A DNA stretch of 14,576 nt. Source: JBBRSC01 sp038245795. Its GTDB lineage: Bacteria; Actinomycetota; Acidimicrobiia; Acidimicrobiales; Microtrichaceae. The stretch spans positions 1 through 14,576 of the forward strand of contig JBBRSC010000057.1 in the NCBI GenBank assembly GCA_038245795.1. Reading direction: 5' to 3'. Position 1 is the first letter of the stretch. Every line of letters begins with the position of its first letter. The position numbers were made by a program, and so were the translations under genes. Positions 7,384 through 13,544 of the stretch are shown piece after piece. Under the pieces are notes generated by a model. That model saw only the letters and a list, made by a program, of their open reading frames with translations, made no database searches and was not told the origin of the DNA.

Positions 7384-8645
7384 GCGGACTTCCTGCTGTT
7401 GACGCTGACGGGGTCTTGCGACTCGAGAATCGGGCCGAGCTCGGCGCAGAGCGCCAGCGTCGCCTGAGCAATGTCGGCGGCGAATGATCGAGGCAACGGA
7501 TCGGCGCAACGGATGATGGATTCGAGGTTCCGACGAGTGCCGATGAAGATCGGAGACAGGCCGCTGGGCGTCCCGCCGAGGGTCCCGAGCGCCACGGTGA
7601 GCTCCGATCGCAGATGTCGTTGCCGTGGAGCGTTGTTGACGACGGGGAGGATGCGCAGCGGGTCGCAGCCAGCCCGCACCAGATCGTCGATGAGCCGGAC
7701 CAGATCACGGAGTCCTTTGAGCGTCGGCGAACCGACTGCGAGCGTCATCGACGCGTGGCTGATGGCGGTTCTCGCCAAGCCATTTCGTTCTTCGATATCG
7801 AAGGATCCGGTGGTGGATTCGTCATCGAACTCGGCGGTGATGTCGGCGACGGTCCAGCGGTACCACCGACGGAGACTGTCGCACGTTGCTTCGATCGCAG
7901 CTGGGGTGAGGGCCATCCAATCGTGGCGTTGCCGGAGCCCGAGGAGGAGGGAGTACCCGCGGTCGGCGACGCAGCGGAGCAATGCCGTTCCCTCCGCCCG
8001 GGTCGGTGTTCCCATGCGATGGGCTTCCACAAGTTCCTGTACTGCCGGGATCACATCGGGGCTGTCGTGATACGTGCCCTGATCCCCGCTCAGCGCCCAG
8101 TCGACCAGCGCCACGTTGCCGAACGAGTCGCGCTCGGTAGCCAACGCCTGCGCCAGCGCCATCGCCACAATCGAGGAACCAGCGCCACCGCGTGCACAGA
8201 CAGCGACAAGGTGGCCCGCGAACACGGCGGCAGGGCGTTCCGCACCAATCGACGAGACCGATGGTGCCTGCCGTTCACTGACAGGTGTAGCGACCCGTTG
8301 CAGTGTCGACAGCAGTTCCACGGTTGAGAACGTCGGCAGGAGATCGGCGTGGGCGCCGAGAGCAGCCCCGCTGACCGCGCCCGCCGGCGGGCCTACGGCG
8401 ATGACCACAGCATCGTGTCGTTTCGCCAGGGCCACCAGATCCCGATCGACTCCGGACACACCGAGATCGCAGAGTACGGCAGACACCTGTTGGCCCGCGC
8501 GAAGGCGGGCCTCGACTTCGGCGACACCAAGGCATTTGGAGAACTCGAGGGGTGCAGCTCCTCCTGCGGCCCACGCGGCAACGGTGGCGAACCACGGTGA
8601 CCGCGCGTGAGCGACGCCCAGGATGATGAAACGATCGGTGTTCAT
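7380..8645 (-). CDS. tadZ: TadZ/CpaE-like pilus localisation protein
   Basis: This 421-residue protein has an N-terminal receiver-like alpha/beta domain (about 1-118; VSAVLCDLGVSG and VVIAVGPPAG) and a MinD/ParA-like domain (about 143-405), the layout of TadZ/CpaE, which positions the Tad machine at its membrane site. The expected deviant Walker A is ARGGAGSSIVAMALA (151-165): the signature Lys and Thr after the glycines are replaced, so ATP hydrolysis may be lost. Further ParA-like stretches are ALVDWALSGD (179-188), TVADIT (265-270) and ILPVVNN (332-338). The start overlaps the cpaB stop (8642-8645). The assignment rests on fold, position before tadA and the degraded P-loop common in this family. 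Confidence 0.82.
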   Translation of the reverse strand: MNTDRFIILGVAHARSPWFATVAAWAAGGAAPLEFSKCLGVAEVEARLRAGQQVSAVLCDLGVSGVDRDLVALAKRHDAVVIAVGPPAGAVSGAALGAHADLLPTFSTVELLSTLQRVATPVSERQAPSVSSIGAERPAAVFAGHLVAVCARGGAGSSIVAMALAQALATERDSFGNVALVDWALSGDQGTYHDSPDVIPAVQELVEAHRMGTPTRAEGTALLRCVADRGYSLLLGLRQRHDWMALTPAAIEATCDSLRRWYRWTVADITAEFDDESTTGSFDIEERNGLARTAISHASMTLAVGSPTLKGLRDLVRLIDDLVRAGCDPLRILPVVNNAPRQRHLRSELTVALGTLGGTPSGLSPIFIGTRRNLESIIRCADPLPRSFAADIAQATLALCAELGPILESQDPVSVNSRKSA

Positions 8646-9403
8646 GAGCCGACGTTGCTCTGGGTGAACGCCGTCTCGCTGGCGATCACGATGGTCACCT
8701 TGTCGTGCTCGTTGGCGTCGATCACCGCGAGGGCGGCCTCCTCATTAGCGATCGCCAACGTGACGCGAACCGTGTTGGTTCCTCCGATGCCACCCGACGA
8801 ACCGTCATCGACACTGATCACGATTGCCCCATCGACGATCACTCTCGTCGACGCTGGTTCCGCGCCGGTGGCAGCGACGTCGACGACGTCGCCCCGTCGA
8901 AGGGTGCCATTGAGCGCTCGCGCCCGTTCGAGTTCGATCGCGACCTCGCGGGCCGCCGACGCTCTGGGAGTGGCCCGATCGCCCACGTCGGAGGTGGAGA
9001 TGAGTTCGCTGGTACCCAGGTCATGGAGGGCGATTCGCCCAATCAGTTGGCTCGGTGCGTTGAACGAGTGAGCGGATACTTCGTCGATCAACCCCAACGT
9101 CGCGTAGCCAAGATCCTCGGTGGTGATGGGTGAGCCTGCCGGCACCGGTCGACGCGCCACCAACCACTTCGTTCCCGGCGGCTGGTTGGCCGACTCGTAG
9201 GCGACGACGAGCCCGATGCCACTGACGGCAATGAGGAGACCGCCGATCACCGCCCGCCCGTTGGGCATCGAAGATCGTCGGCCGAGCGTCTCGGCGCCCG
9301 GGTGATCGGTCGTCATATCGCCGACGTGATGCTCGGCGGAAGGGAGCGCAGTGCCCCCTCCGCGGCGAGGGCGGTGGACCGCCAGCCGACCAGCAAAGGT
9401 CAT
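8642..9403 (-). CDS. cpaB: CpaB/RcpC-like SAF-domain pilus protein
   Basis: With the start at 9403 the protein has 253 residues: a basic N-terminal tail, one hydrophobic segment (about 51-68, AVIGGLLIAVSGIGLVVAYE), an SAF domain (about 78-140, WLVARRPVPAGSPITTEDL to IGRIALHDL) and a beta-rich RcpC-like domain (LRRGDVVDVAATG, TRVIVDGAIVISV, VRVTLAIANEEAAL). CpaB/RcpC proteins act outside the membrane and are thought to contact peptidoglycan or guide the pilus. The 9403 ATG has GGGAG seven bases upstream. The alternative ATG at 9316 (224 residues) lacks a Shine-Dalgarno sequence but gives a shorter, more typical cytoplasmic tail. The start is therefore uncertain, the identity is not. It is the first gene of the operon. 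Confidence 0.82.
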   Translation of the reverse strand: MTFAGRLAVHRPRRGGGTALPSAEHHVGDMTTDHPGAETLGRRSSMPNGRAVIGGLLIAVSGIGLVVAYESANQPPGTKWLVARRPVPAGSPITTEDLGYATLGLIDEVSAHSFNAPSQLIGRIALHDLGTSELISTSDVGDRATPRASAAREVAIELERARALNGTLRRGDVVDVAATGAEPASTRVIVDGAIVISVDDGSSGGIGGTNTVRVTLAIANEEAALAVIDANEHDKVTIVIASETAFTQSNVGS

Positions 9404-9455
9404 CTTCGAACTCCCAGCTCGCCTCATTCGGATGCCCGCTGAGGTGTTTCGATAC

Positions 9456-9484
9456 ATATCAACACACACTCGAAGGCAATGCAA
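9456..9484 (-). promoter_or_regulatory. Possible promoter of the tad operon
   Basis: In the AT-richer gap between the divergent genes, the minus strand shows TTGCAT (9479-9484) and TGATAT (9456-9461) separated by 17 bases. The match to a housekeeping -35/-10 pair is only partial. It would place transcription start roughly 40-50 bases before the ATG at 9403, with the GGGAG site in the leader. This is weak by motif alone; position is the main support. Confidence 0.3.
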
Positions 9485-9488
9485 GGTT

Positions 9489-9505
9489 GACTCTTCAATT
9501 GAGTC
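9489..9505. promoter_or_regulatory. Short inverted repeat, possible operator
   Basis: GACTC and GAGTC form a perfect 5-base inverted repeat around TTCAATT, in the middle of the gap between the tad operon and the FAD-oxidase gene. The plus-strand TTGACT overlapping its left arm resembles a -35 element, but no matching -10 was found at the right spacing. It could be a regulator site for either side, or chance. Confidence 0.2.
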
Positions 9506-9622
9506 GCTGTGCTGGGTGCTCAAGTCGCCATCTGAATGAGGAGAGATCTCGCACGGCCGCGACGTCAGCCGAACAGGTCCGTGCGCAACACGACCCCCTC
9601 CGCCTAGCGTGTGCACTTTCCG

Positions 9623-9628
9623 AAGGAG
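9623..9628 (+). promoter_or_regulatory. Ribosome binding site before the interrupted oxidase N-terminus
   Basis: AAGGAG lies six bases before ATG 9635. It shows that the original start of the oxidase gene was at 9635, upstream of the two in-frame stops. No comparable site precedes the TTG at 9779. Confidence 0.75.
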
Positions 9629-9634
9629 CACGAG

Positions 9635-9778
9635 ATGGCAAACTTGACGTGGTGGGGTTGGGGCGATTAATCGGTGACGTTCTCGCACGAGGTCAAGCCC
9701 GCCCTCGCCTAGTTCGTACTGGACAAAATTGCCATCGATTGCGATGCCCCCAGCCCGGCGCTGCCCGCCTTCGACGAC
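9635..9778 (+). pseudogene. N-terminal segment of the FAD oxidase gene, broken by two stops
   Basis: From ATG 9635 the frame reads MANLTWWGWGD, then TAA (9668-9670), SVTFSHEVKPALA, then TAG (9710-9712), then FVLDKIAIDC and on without a shift into the open frame from 9779. The WWGWG motif and the VTF...KPALA stretch look like the conserved N-terminus of this oxidase family (compare the WNGWG motif of alkyldihydroxyacetonephosphate synthase). The sequence is otherwise well preserved, so the stops look recent. Both could arise from Gln codons by single C-to-T changes (CAA to TAA, CAG to TAG). A real pseudogene, a sequencing or assembly error, and read-through are all possible. Confidence 0.75.
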
Positions 9779-11299
9779 TTGGACATCGCGGCGTCCCGCG
9801 CATCAGCCGAGCTCCGAAACGAGCTCGTCGGCATCGTCGGTGAAGAACATCTCCACGACGACGCCCTCGATCGGGTGGTTCACACCTACGGCAAGAGCAT
9901 CCGCGACCTGGTTCGGCTGCGCGCCAACGACCTCGGCCGGCTCCCCGACGTCGTCGTCTACCCCGGCTCCGAGGCCGAGGTCACGAGCATCATGGATCTC
10001 GTGTTGCGCCATAACGCGGTCCTGATTCCGTTCGGTGGCGGCACGAACATTGCGGGCAGCCTCGAAGCGCCCCGGACCGAGAGCCGCACGATCATCTCGC
10101 TCGACATGACCCGGATGGACGCCATCATCGACATCGACGTGGCGGCCCGCACCGCGCAGGTCCAGGCCGGTGTCCTCGGCCCACACCTCGAAGCGCAACT
10201 CAACGAACAGGGTTGGACCATCGGGCACTTTCCCGACAGCTTCAATCACTCGACCCTCGGCGGGTGGATCGCCACCCGATCGTCGGGCATGCAGAGCGAC
10301 AAGTACGGCGACATCGCGGACCTGACCCGCGGCGTTCGCGTCGTGTCGCCCCACGGGCTCGTCAACATCCGCCCGGTGCCCTCGACGTCGACCGGGCCGA
10401 GCGTCCGCGAGATGATCCTCGGCAGCGAAGGACGCTTAGGGGTCATCACCGAAGCGACAATCCAGGTGCACCGGATTCCCCAACAGCGGAAGATCCTGGG
10501 TTACCTGTTCCCGACGTGGGCCATCGGCCTCCGGGTCATGCAAGAGATCGCCGAAAGCGACGCCACGCCCTCCGTCACCCGGATCTCGGACTCCAACGAA
10601 ACCGGGTTCTCCTTCGCCACCAAGAAGCCCGGCGGCCGAATGGACGCCGCCCAATCTGCGGCGCTCAAGATCTTCCTGCAGAAGCGCAAGGGCTTCGTCC
10701 TCGAAGACATGTGCCTGTCCTTCATTGGGTTCGAAGGCTCCGCGGAGCACGTCAAGATCAATCGCAAGTTGGTCGGCGACATCGTGTCGCGCCACGGCGG
10801 ATTGTGCGTTGGGTCAGGGCCCGGCGAGTTGTACGACCAGAAGAAGTTCGACACGCCCTACATCCGCGACTTCCTGCTCGATCGAGGCGGGCTGGCCGAC
10901 GTCAGCGAGACATCAGCGCCATGGTCCAAGCTGGGCGGCCTCTACAGCGCGGCACGCGCCGCAGTGAACGGAGCGTTCGACGAACTGGGCGTCACCGGGT
11001 TTGTGATGTGCCACATGAGCCACTCGTACCACTCGGGTGCGTGCATGTACTTCACGTTCGCCTTCAAAGCCGGACCGGGTGCTGACCCACTCAAGCAGTA
11101 CGACGTGGTCAAGAAGGCGTTGCAGCAGTCCTTCATCGACAACGGCGGGACGCTCAGCCATCACCACGCTGTGGGCGTCGAGCACCGCGAGTGGCTGAGC
11201 GACGACATCTCGGCGCCCGGAGTCGCCATGATTCGGGCGCTCCTCGACGGCGTCGATCCGGGGCAGAACCTCAACCCCGGCAAAATCCTGCCGGACTGA
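9779..11299 (+). CDS. FAD-binding oxidase, alkyldihydroxyacetonephosphate synthase-like
   Basis: The 506-codon open frame covers nearly all of a vanillyl-alcohol-oxidase-type flavoprotein. The FAD domain has PDVVVYPGSEAEV (56-68), the PP-loop PFGGGTNIAGS (84-94), DSFNHSTLGGWIATRSSGMQ (153-172) and ILGSEGRLGVITEATI (213-228). The C-terminal domain has ETSAPW, the SHHHAVG motif (460-466) and the ending NLNPGKILPD. These match alkyldihydroxyacetonephosphate synthase, which makes the ether bond of ether lipids, better than GlcD-type lactate/glycolate oxidases. Bacterial homologues often have unknown substrates, so the reaction is not asserted. The only in-frame start candidate downstream of the two stops is TTG 9779, with no Shine-Dalgarno sequence; the true start was probably ATG 9635. 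No operon partner is evident, since the next gene has its own riboswitch leader. Confidence 0.85.
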   Translation: MDIAASRASAELRNELVGIVGEEHLHDDALDRVVHTYGKSIRDLVRLRANDLGRLPDVVVYPGSEAEVTSIMDLVLRHNAVLIPFGGGTNIAGSLEAPRTESRTIISLDMTRMDAIIDIDVAARTAQVQAGVLGPHLEAQLNEQGWTIGHFPDSFNHSTLGGWIATRSSGMQSDKYGDIADLTRGVRVVSPHGLVNIRPVPSTSTGPSVREMILGSEGRLGVITEATIQVHRIPQQRKILGYLFPTWAIGLRVMQEIAESDATPSVTRISDSNETGFSFATKKPGGRMDAAQSAALKIFLQKRKGFVLEDMCLSFIGFEGSAEHVKINRKLVGDIVSRHGGLCVGSGPGELYDQKKFDTPYIRDFLLDRGGLADVSETSAPWSKLGGLYSAARAAVNGAFDELGVTGFVMCHMSHSYHSGACMYFTFAFKAGPGADPLKQYDVVKKALQQSFIDNGGTLSHHHAVGVEHREWLSDDISAPGVAMIRALLDGVDPGQNLNPGKILPD

Positions 11300-11397
11300 G
11301 GGCGTCGGCGGGTGACCGTGTGACGCAGCTCATCGTGTTGGCTGTTGGCCCTTGGTCGTTTGACCCCGAGCGGGCTGGCTGCTTGACTCCACCCACC

Positions 11398-11500
11398 AGT
11401 GGTGCTCGGGAAAGTCGGTCAGATTCCGACGCTGTCCCGCAACCGTAGGTGCGATGTCCTTCGGGGCAGCTCGCACGAGCCGGAATGCCGACCCGCTATT
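11398..11500 (+). ncRNA. Cobalamin riboswitch, copy 1
   Basis: The segment shows the cobalamin riboswitch core in order: GGTGCTCGGGAA, GTCGGT/TCCGAC pairing, GCTGTCCCGCAACCGTAG, a stem made by GTGCGA and TCGCAC closed by a CCTTCGGGG hairpin, and the B12 box AGCCGGAATGCCGACC. It lies in the 293-base gap between the oxidase gene and the first lipoprotein gene, about 95 bases before its ATG at 11593. Such riboswitches turn expression down when adenosylcobalamin or a related cobalamin binds. Nearly the same core (91 of 95 bases) recurs at 12194-12288. Confidence 0.93.
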
Positions 11501-11557
11501 GATCACTCGAACACCGTCGTGGACAACGGTCTGGAGCACCCTCGATATGGGCGTGCC

Positions 11558-11585
11558 TCGGGTCTCCCGACCTCACCCCAAGGGA
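11558..11585 (+). promoter_or_regulatory. Hairpin and ribosome binding site, likely expression platform 1
   Basis: TCGGG-TCT-CCCGA (11558-11570) forms a tight hairpin just upstream of the AAGGGA ribosome binding site (11580-11585), which lies seven bases before ATG 11593. No U-tract is present, so control of translation is more likely than of termination. Direct pairing with the ribosome binding site is short (TCCC with GGGA), so the mechanism is less clear than for copy 2. Confidence 0.4.
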
Positions 11586-11592
11586 CTCACAC

Positions 11593-12147
11593 ATGAATCC
11601 GTCGACACCTCGCCGAGATCGGGCATTTCGACCAAGGGTCGCGGTGATCGCTGCGATCGCAGCCGTCGTTGCCATTGCGGGGTGCACTCCGACGCCATCC
11701 GGTGGCGGTGGCGGGTCTACCAACTACACCCAATGCCCGACCGTCGGGGCCGGCCAGGTTCGCGTGGCCGTCGTCGTCAACGGGACCGCGCTCGGATCGA
11801 ATGCTGCCCCGGTGGTGTGTGTTGTCGTCGCGCAGAACTCGACCGGCGTCGGCGCCCTCTACGCCCGAGCCACACGCCTGGGACTCCCCGTGCCGCGCTT
11901 CGATAACAGCGGGCTGCTGTGCGCCATCGACGGCGTCCCGATCGCACCGACGTGTGGCAATCTCGGCCCCAACGGCTACGAGTACTGGACCTATTGGATC
12001 GGCGGCGGTCCGTCGTGGACGTTCGCCCCGGTCGGCCCCGCCTCGCGCCTCATGACCGATGGCACTGTCGAAGGATGGCGGTTCATTCTCGGTGGCCCTG
12101 ACACAGCGCCGTCGCAGCCATCAACGTTCGCTCAGCTCGTCTCATAA
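11593..12147 (+). CDS. B12-regulated lipoprotein, transcobalamin beta-domain-like
   Basis: This 184-residue protein has a signal peptide with lipobox AIAGC (Cys31), then a Gly/Ser linker, then a beta-rich domain of about 120 residues: VRVAVVVNG (57-64), VVCVVVAQN, a Cys-containing middle, YEYWTYWIGGG (129-139), SWTFAPVGPASRL and DGTVEGWRF (156-164). This order, ending in a Trp/Tyr-rich strand, a glycine turn and a D-G-x-V-x-G-W/F strand, resembles DUF4430, the C-terminal cobalamin-capping domain of intrinsic factor and transcobalamin, and secreted actinobacterial proteins of the SCO2322 type as I recall them. Its leader is a cobalamin riboswitch. I infer a cell-surface protein for cobalamin binding or uptake, made under B12 limitation, probably acting with the following lipoprotein. 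Lipoprotein and regulation are secure; the ligand is inferred. Confidence 0.72.
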   Translation: MNPSTPRRDRAFRPRVAVIAAIAAVVAIAGCTPTPSGGGGGSTNYTQCPTVGAGQVRVAVVVNGTALGSNAAPVVCVVVAQNSTGVGALYARATRLGLPVPRFDNSGLLCAIDGVPIAPTCGNLGPNGYEYWTYWIGGGPSWTFAPVGPASRLMTDGTVEGWRFILGGPDTAPSQPSTFAQLVS

Positions 12148-12187
12148 CGATCTGACACAAGAGCTCGACCCAACCCGGGTTGCGCAA

Positions 12188-12293
12188 GGTCTCGGTGCTC
12201 GGGGAAGTCGGTCAGAATCCGACGCTGTCCCGCAACCGTAGGTGCGATGTCCTTCGGGGCAGCTCGCACAAGTCGGAATGCCGACCCGAGATC
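12188..12293 (+). ncRNA. Cobalamin riboswitch, copy 2
   Basis: A second full cobalamin riboswitch core has GCTGTCCCGCAACCGTAG and the B12 box AGTCGGAATGCCGACC. A closing helix can form between GGTCTCGG (12188-12195) and CCGAGATC (12286-12293), with one G-U pair. It lies in the 240-base gap between the two lipoprotein genes, so the second gene has its own B12 control rather than relying on the first. Confidence 0.93.
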
Positions 12294-12350
12294 GCTCACT
12301 GGAAACCGTCGTAGGAAGCGGGTCCGGAGCACAACCCGTTGGGCTGGTCT

Positions 12351-12384
12351 TCGTTCGTCTCCTGCGGCTCAACGACAAGGAGAC
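12351..12384 (+). promoter_or_regulatory. RBS-sequestering hairpin with alternative stem, expression platform 2
   Basis: GTCTCCT (12357-12363) pairs perfectly with AGGAGAC (12378-12384). The second arm contains most of the AAGGAG ribosome binding site, six bases before ATG 12388. An alternative stem, TCGTT (12351-12355) with AACGA (12371-12375), overlaps the loop and competes with it. This is the expected form of a translation-controlling riboswitch platform: ligand binding would favour the hairpin that hides the ribosome binding site. Confidence 0.6.
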
Positions 12385-12387
12385 CCA

Positions 12388-13446
12388 ATGAGGTCAACTC
12401 GCAGAGCCGCAGCCACCATCCTGGTGGTTGCCATCACCGCATTCGCAGCAGCGTGTGCACCCATGTATGCCCCCGACCCGGCAACGGTCGGCGCCAATGG
12501 TGCTGCCAACTGGTTGGTCACTCAATTCGATGCGACGACGCATCTCATCCCGTCGGCCTTCGTGCCGGGCTCACCCGACCCGGGCGCCTCGGCGTACGCC
12601 GCCACGTCTCTGAAGATCACGGGTGTCGGCGGCACCACCGCCTCGGCGGCAGTCGCGGCGTTGGCGCCGATCGTTGATCTGTATGTCAAGGACAGCGGCG
12701 GCAACGACAAACCCGGCTCGCTCTCGCGACTCATTCTGGCGATTGAATCCATCGGTGGGAATCCCCGCGCCTTCGGCGGGTTCGACCTCGTCGCACGGCT
12801 CGAAGCGACTATTCGAACCACCGGTCCCGATGTTGGGTTGTTCGGCGTTCAGAGCCCCACCTACGACGGTGCCTTTCGTCAAGGCCTCGCCCTGTCGGCC
12901 CTGTCGCTCGTGTCGCCGAAGCCGGCATCGATCGACCCCGGCGCTGGCAGCATTGCTTCGCTTCCGGCGGTTGCGTGGCTGTTCAGCCAGCAGTGCGCCG
13001 ATGGCAGCTGGATGCCGTATCGAGCGAACCTGGCTACCCCGTGCGCCTTCGATCCGATCACGTACTCGAGCCCGGACACCAACAGCACTGCGCTCGCCGT
13101 ACTCGGCGTCCATGCGGTTGGTGGCACCTCACCCGTTGATCCGGCGACCTGGTTGAACGCGATCCGCAATCCTGATGGTGGCTGGTCCTTCGACGGCAGC
13201 GTCGGTTCGCCATCTGACCCCGACTCGACCGGCCTCGTGATCGGCGCTCGTCGCGCCCTTGGAACCTTTCCCGACGCCGCAGCAATCTCGGCGCTGCTGG
13301 CATTCCAACTCGGAGCATCGGCACCAGCCCCGGATCAGGGTGCGTTCTTCTATCCCTATGGCCCACCGACCCCGAACCTGTTGGCAACCAACGACGCCAT
13401 TCTGGGACTGGCGAATGGAGTCTGGCCTCAGGTCCTCAACACCTGA
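12388..13446 (+). CDS. B12-regulated lipoprotein with alpha-alpha toroid, transcobalamin alpha-domain-like
   Basis: This 352-residue protein has a signal peptide with lipobox AFAAAC (Cys23), then about 320 residues of alternating helices with the repeats of the terpenoid-cyclase/prenyltransferase/intrinsic-factor fold: YDGAFRQGLALSAL (159-172), ADGSW (204-208), DTNSTALAVLGVHAV (230-244), PDGGWSF (262-268), DPDSTGLVIGARRAL (277-291), QGAFFYP (317-323), ATNDAILGLANG (333-344). No DxDD motif of squalene/hopene cyclases and no obvious zinc-binding site of protein prenyltransferases is seen, so a binding role is more likely than catalysis. Animal intrinsic factor and transcobalamin use this barrel as their N-terminal cobalamin-binding domain. 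AAGGAG six bases upstream fixes the start. With its cobalamin riboswitch and the adjacent beta-domain lipoprotein it looks like half of a split cobalamin carrier. Confidence 0.75.
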   Translation: MRSTRRAAATILVVAITAFAAACAPMYAPDPATVGANGAANWLVTQFDATTHLIPSAFVPGSPDPGASAYAATSLKITGVGGTTASAAVAALAPIVDLYVKDSGGNDKPGSLSRLILAIESIGGNPRAFGGFDLVARLEATIRTTGPDVGLFGVQSPTYDGAFRQGLALSALSLVSPKPASIDPGAGSIASLPAVAWLFSQQCADGSWMPYRANLATPCAFDPITYSSPDTNSTALAVLGVHAVGGTSPVDPATWLNAIRNPDGGWSFDGSVGSPSDPDSTGLVIGARRALGTFPDAAAISALLAFQLGASAPAPDQGAFFYPYGPPTPNLLATNDAILGLANGVWPQVLNT

Positions 13447-13480
13447 GGCTCACCGCCTGATCATCTCGACTCCGATGTTT

Positions 13481-13519
13481 CCGGGGACCTTCCAGCCTGA
13501 GTGGTTGACGGGTCCCCGG
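13481..13519. terminator. GC-rich inverted repeat, possible terminator
   Basis: CCGGGGACC (13481-13489) and GGTCCCCGG (13511-13519) form a perfect 9-base stem with a 21-base loop, 34 bases after the stop of the toroid lipoprotein and 25 bases before the start of the next gene. There is no following T-tract, so it may be a weak or factor-assisted terminator, or an operator or leader structure of the next gene. Confidence 0.4.
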
Positions 13520-13544
13520 TATCGTTGACCGATGGGGATCGGCG

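Larger units (their letters stand above)
11401..12333 (+). repeat. Duplicated 140-base riboswitch leader (11401-11540 and 12194-12333)
   Basis: The two leaders align without gaps over 95 bases of riboswitch core with four differences. Recognisable similarity continues another 45 bases (ACCGTCGT..GGA and GGAGCAC). The flanking coding regions are unrelated. This points to duplication of the regulatory segment alone, placed in front of a second gene. Confidence 0.8.

Noticed and set aside
6322..7467. Long plus-strand reading frame opposite tadA
   Set aside because: tadA has complete Walker and His-box motifs in the minus strand; the opposite frame has no domain features and is a high-GC shadow.
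9635..9778. Reassignment of TAA/TAG to glutamine
   Set aside because: tadC ends with TAG and the first lipoprotein with TAA at positions expected from their families, and the other complete genes end with TGA. The standard code holds.
9635..9778. Frameshift as the cause of the broken oxidase N-terminus
   Set aside because: ATG 9635 and the open frame from 9779 are in the same frame, and the protein pattern continues between the stops in that frame. Two stop substitutions explain it without any shift.
10213..11085. Arg-rich plus-strand frame inside the FAD oxidase
   Set aside because: It lies in another frame of a gene with clear FAD-domain motifs; its composition is typical of out-of-frame high-GC DNA.
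12388..13446. Squalene-hopene cyclase or protein prenyltransferase activity for the toroid lipoprotein
   Set aside because: No DxDD motif and no obvious zinc ligands are present, and the gene is under cobalamin control with an adjacent DUF4430-like protein. A binding role fits better.
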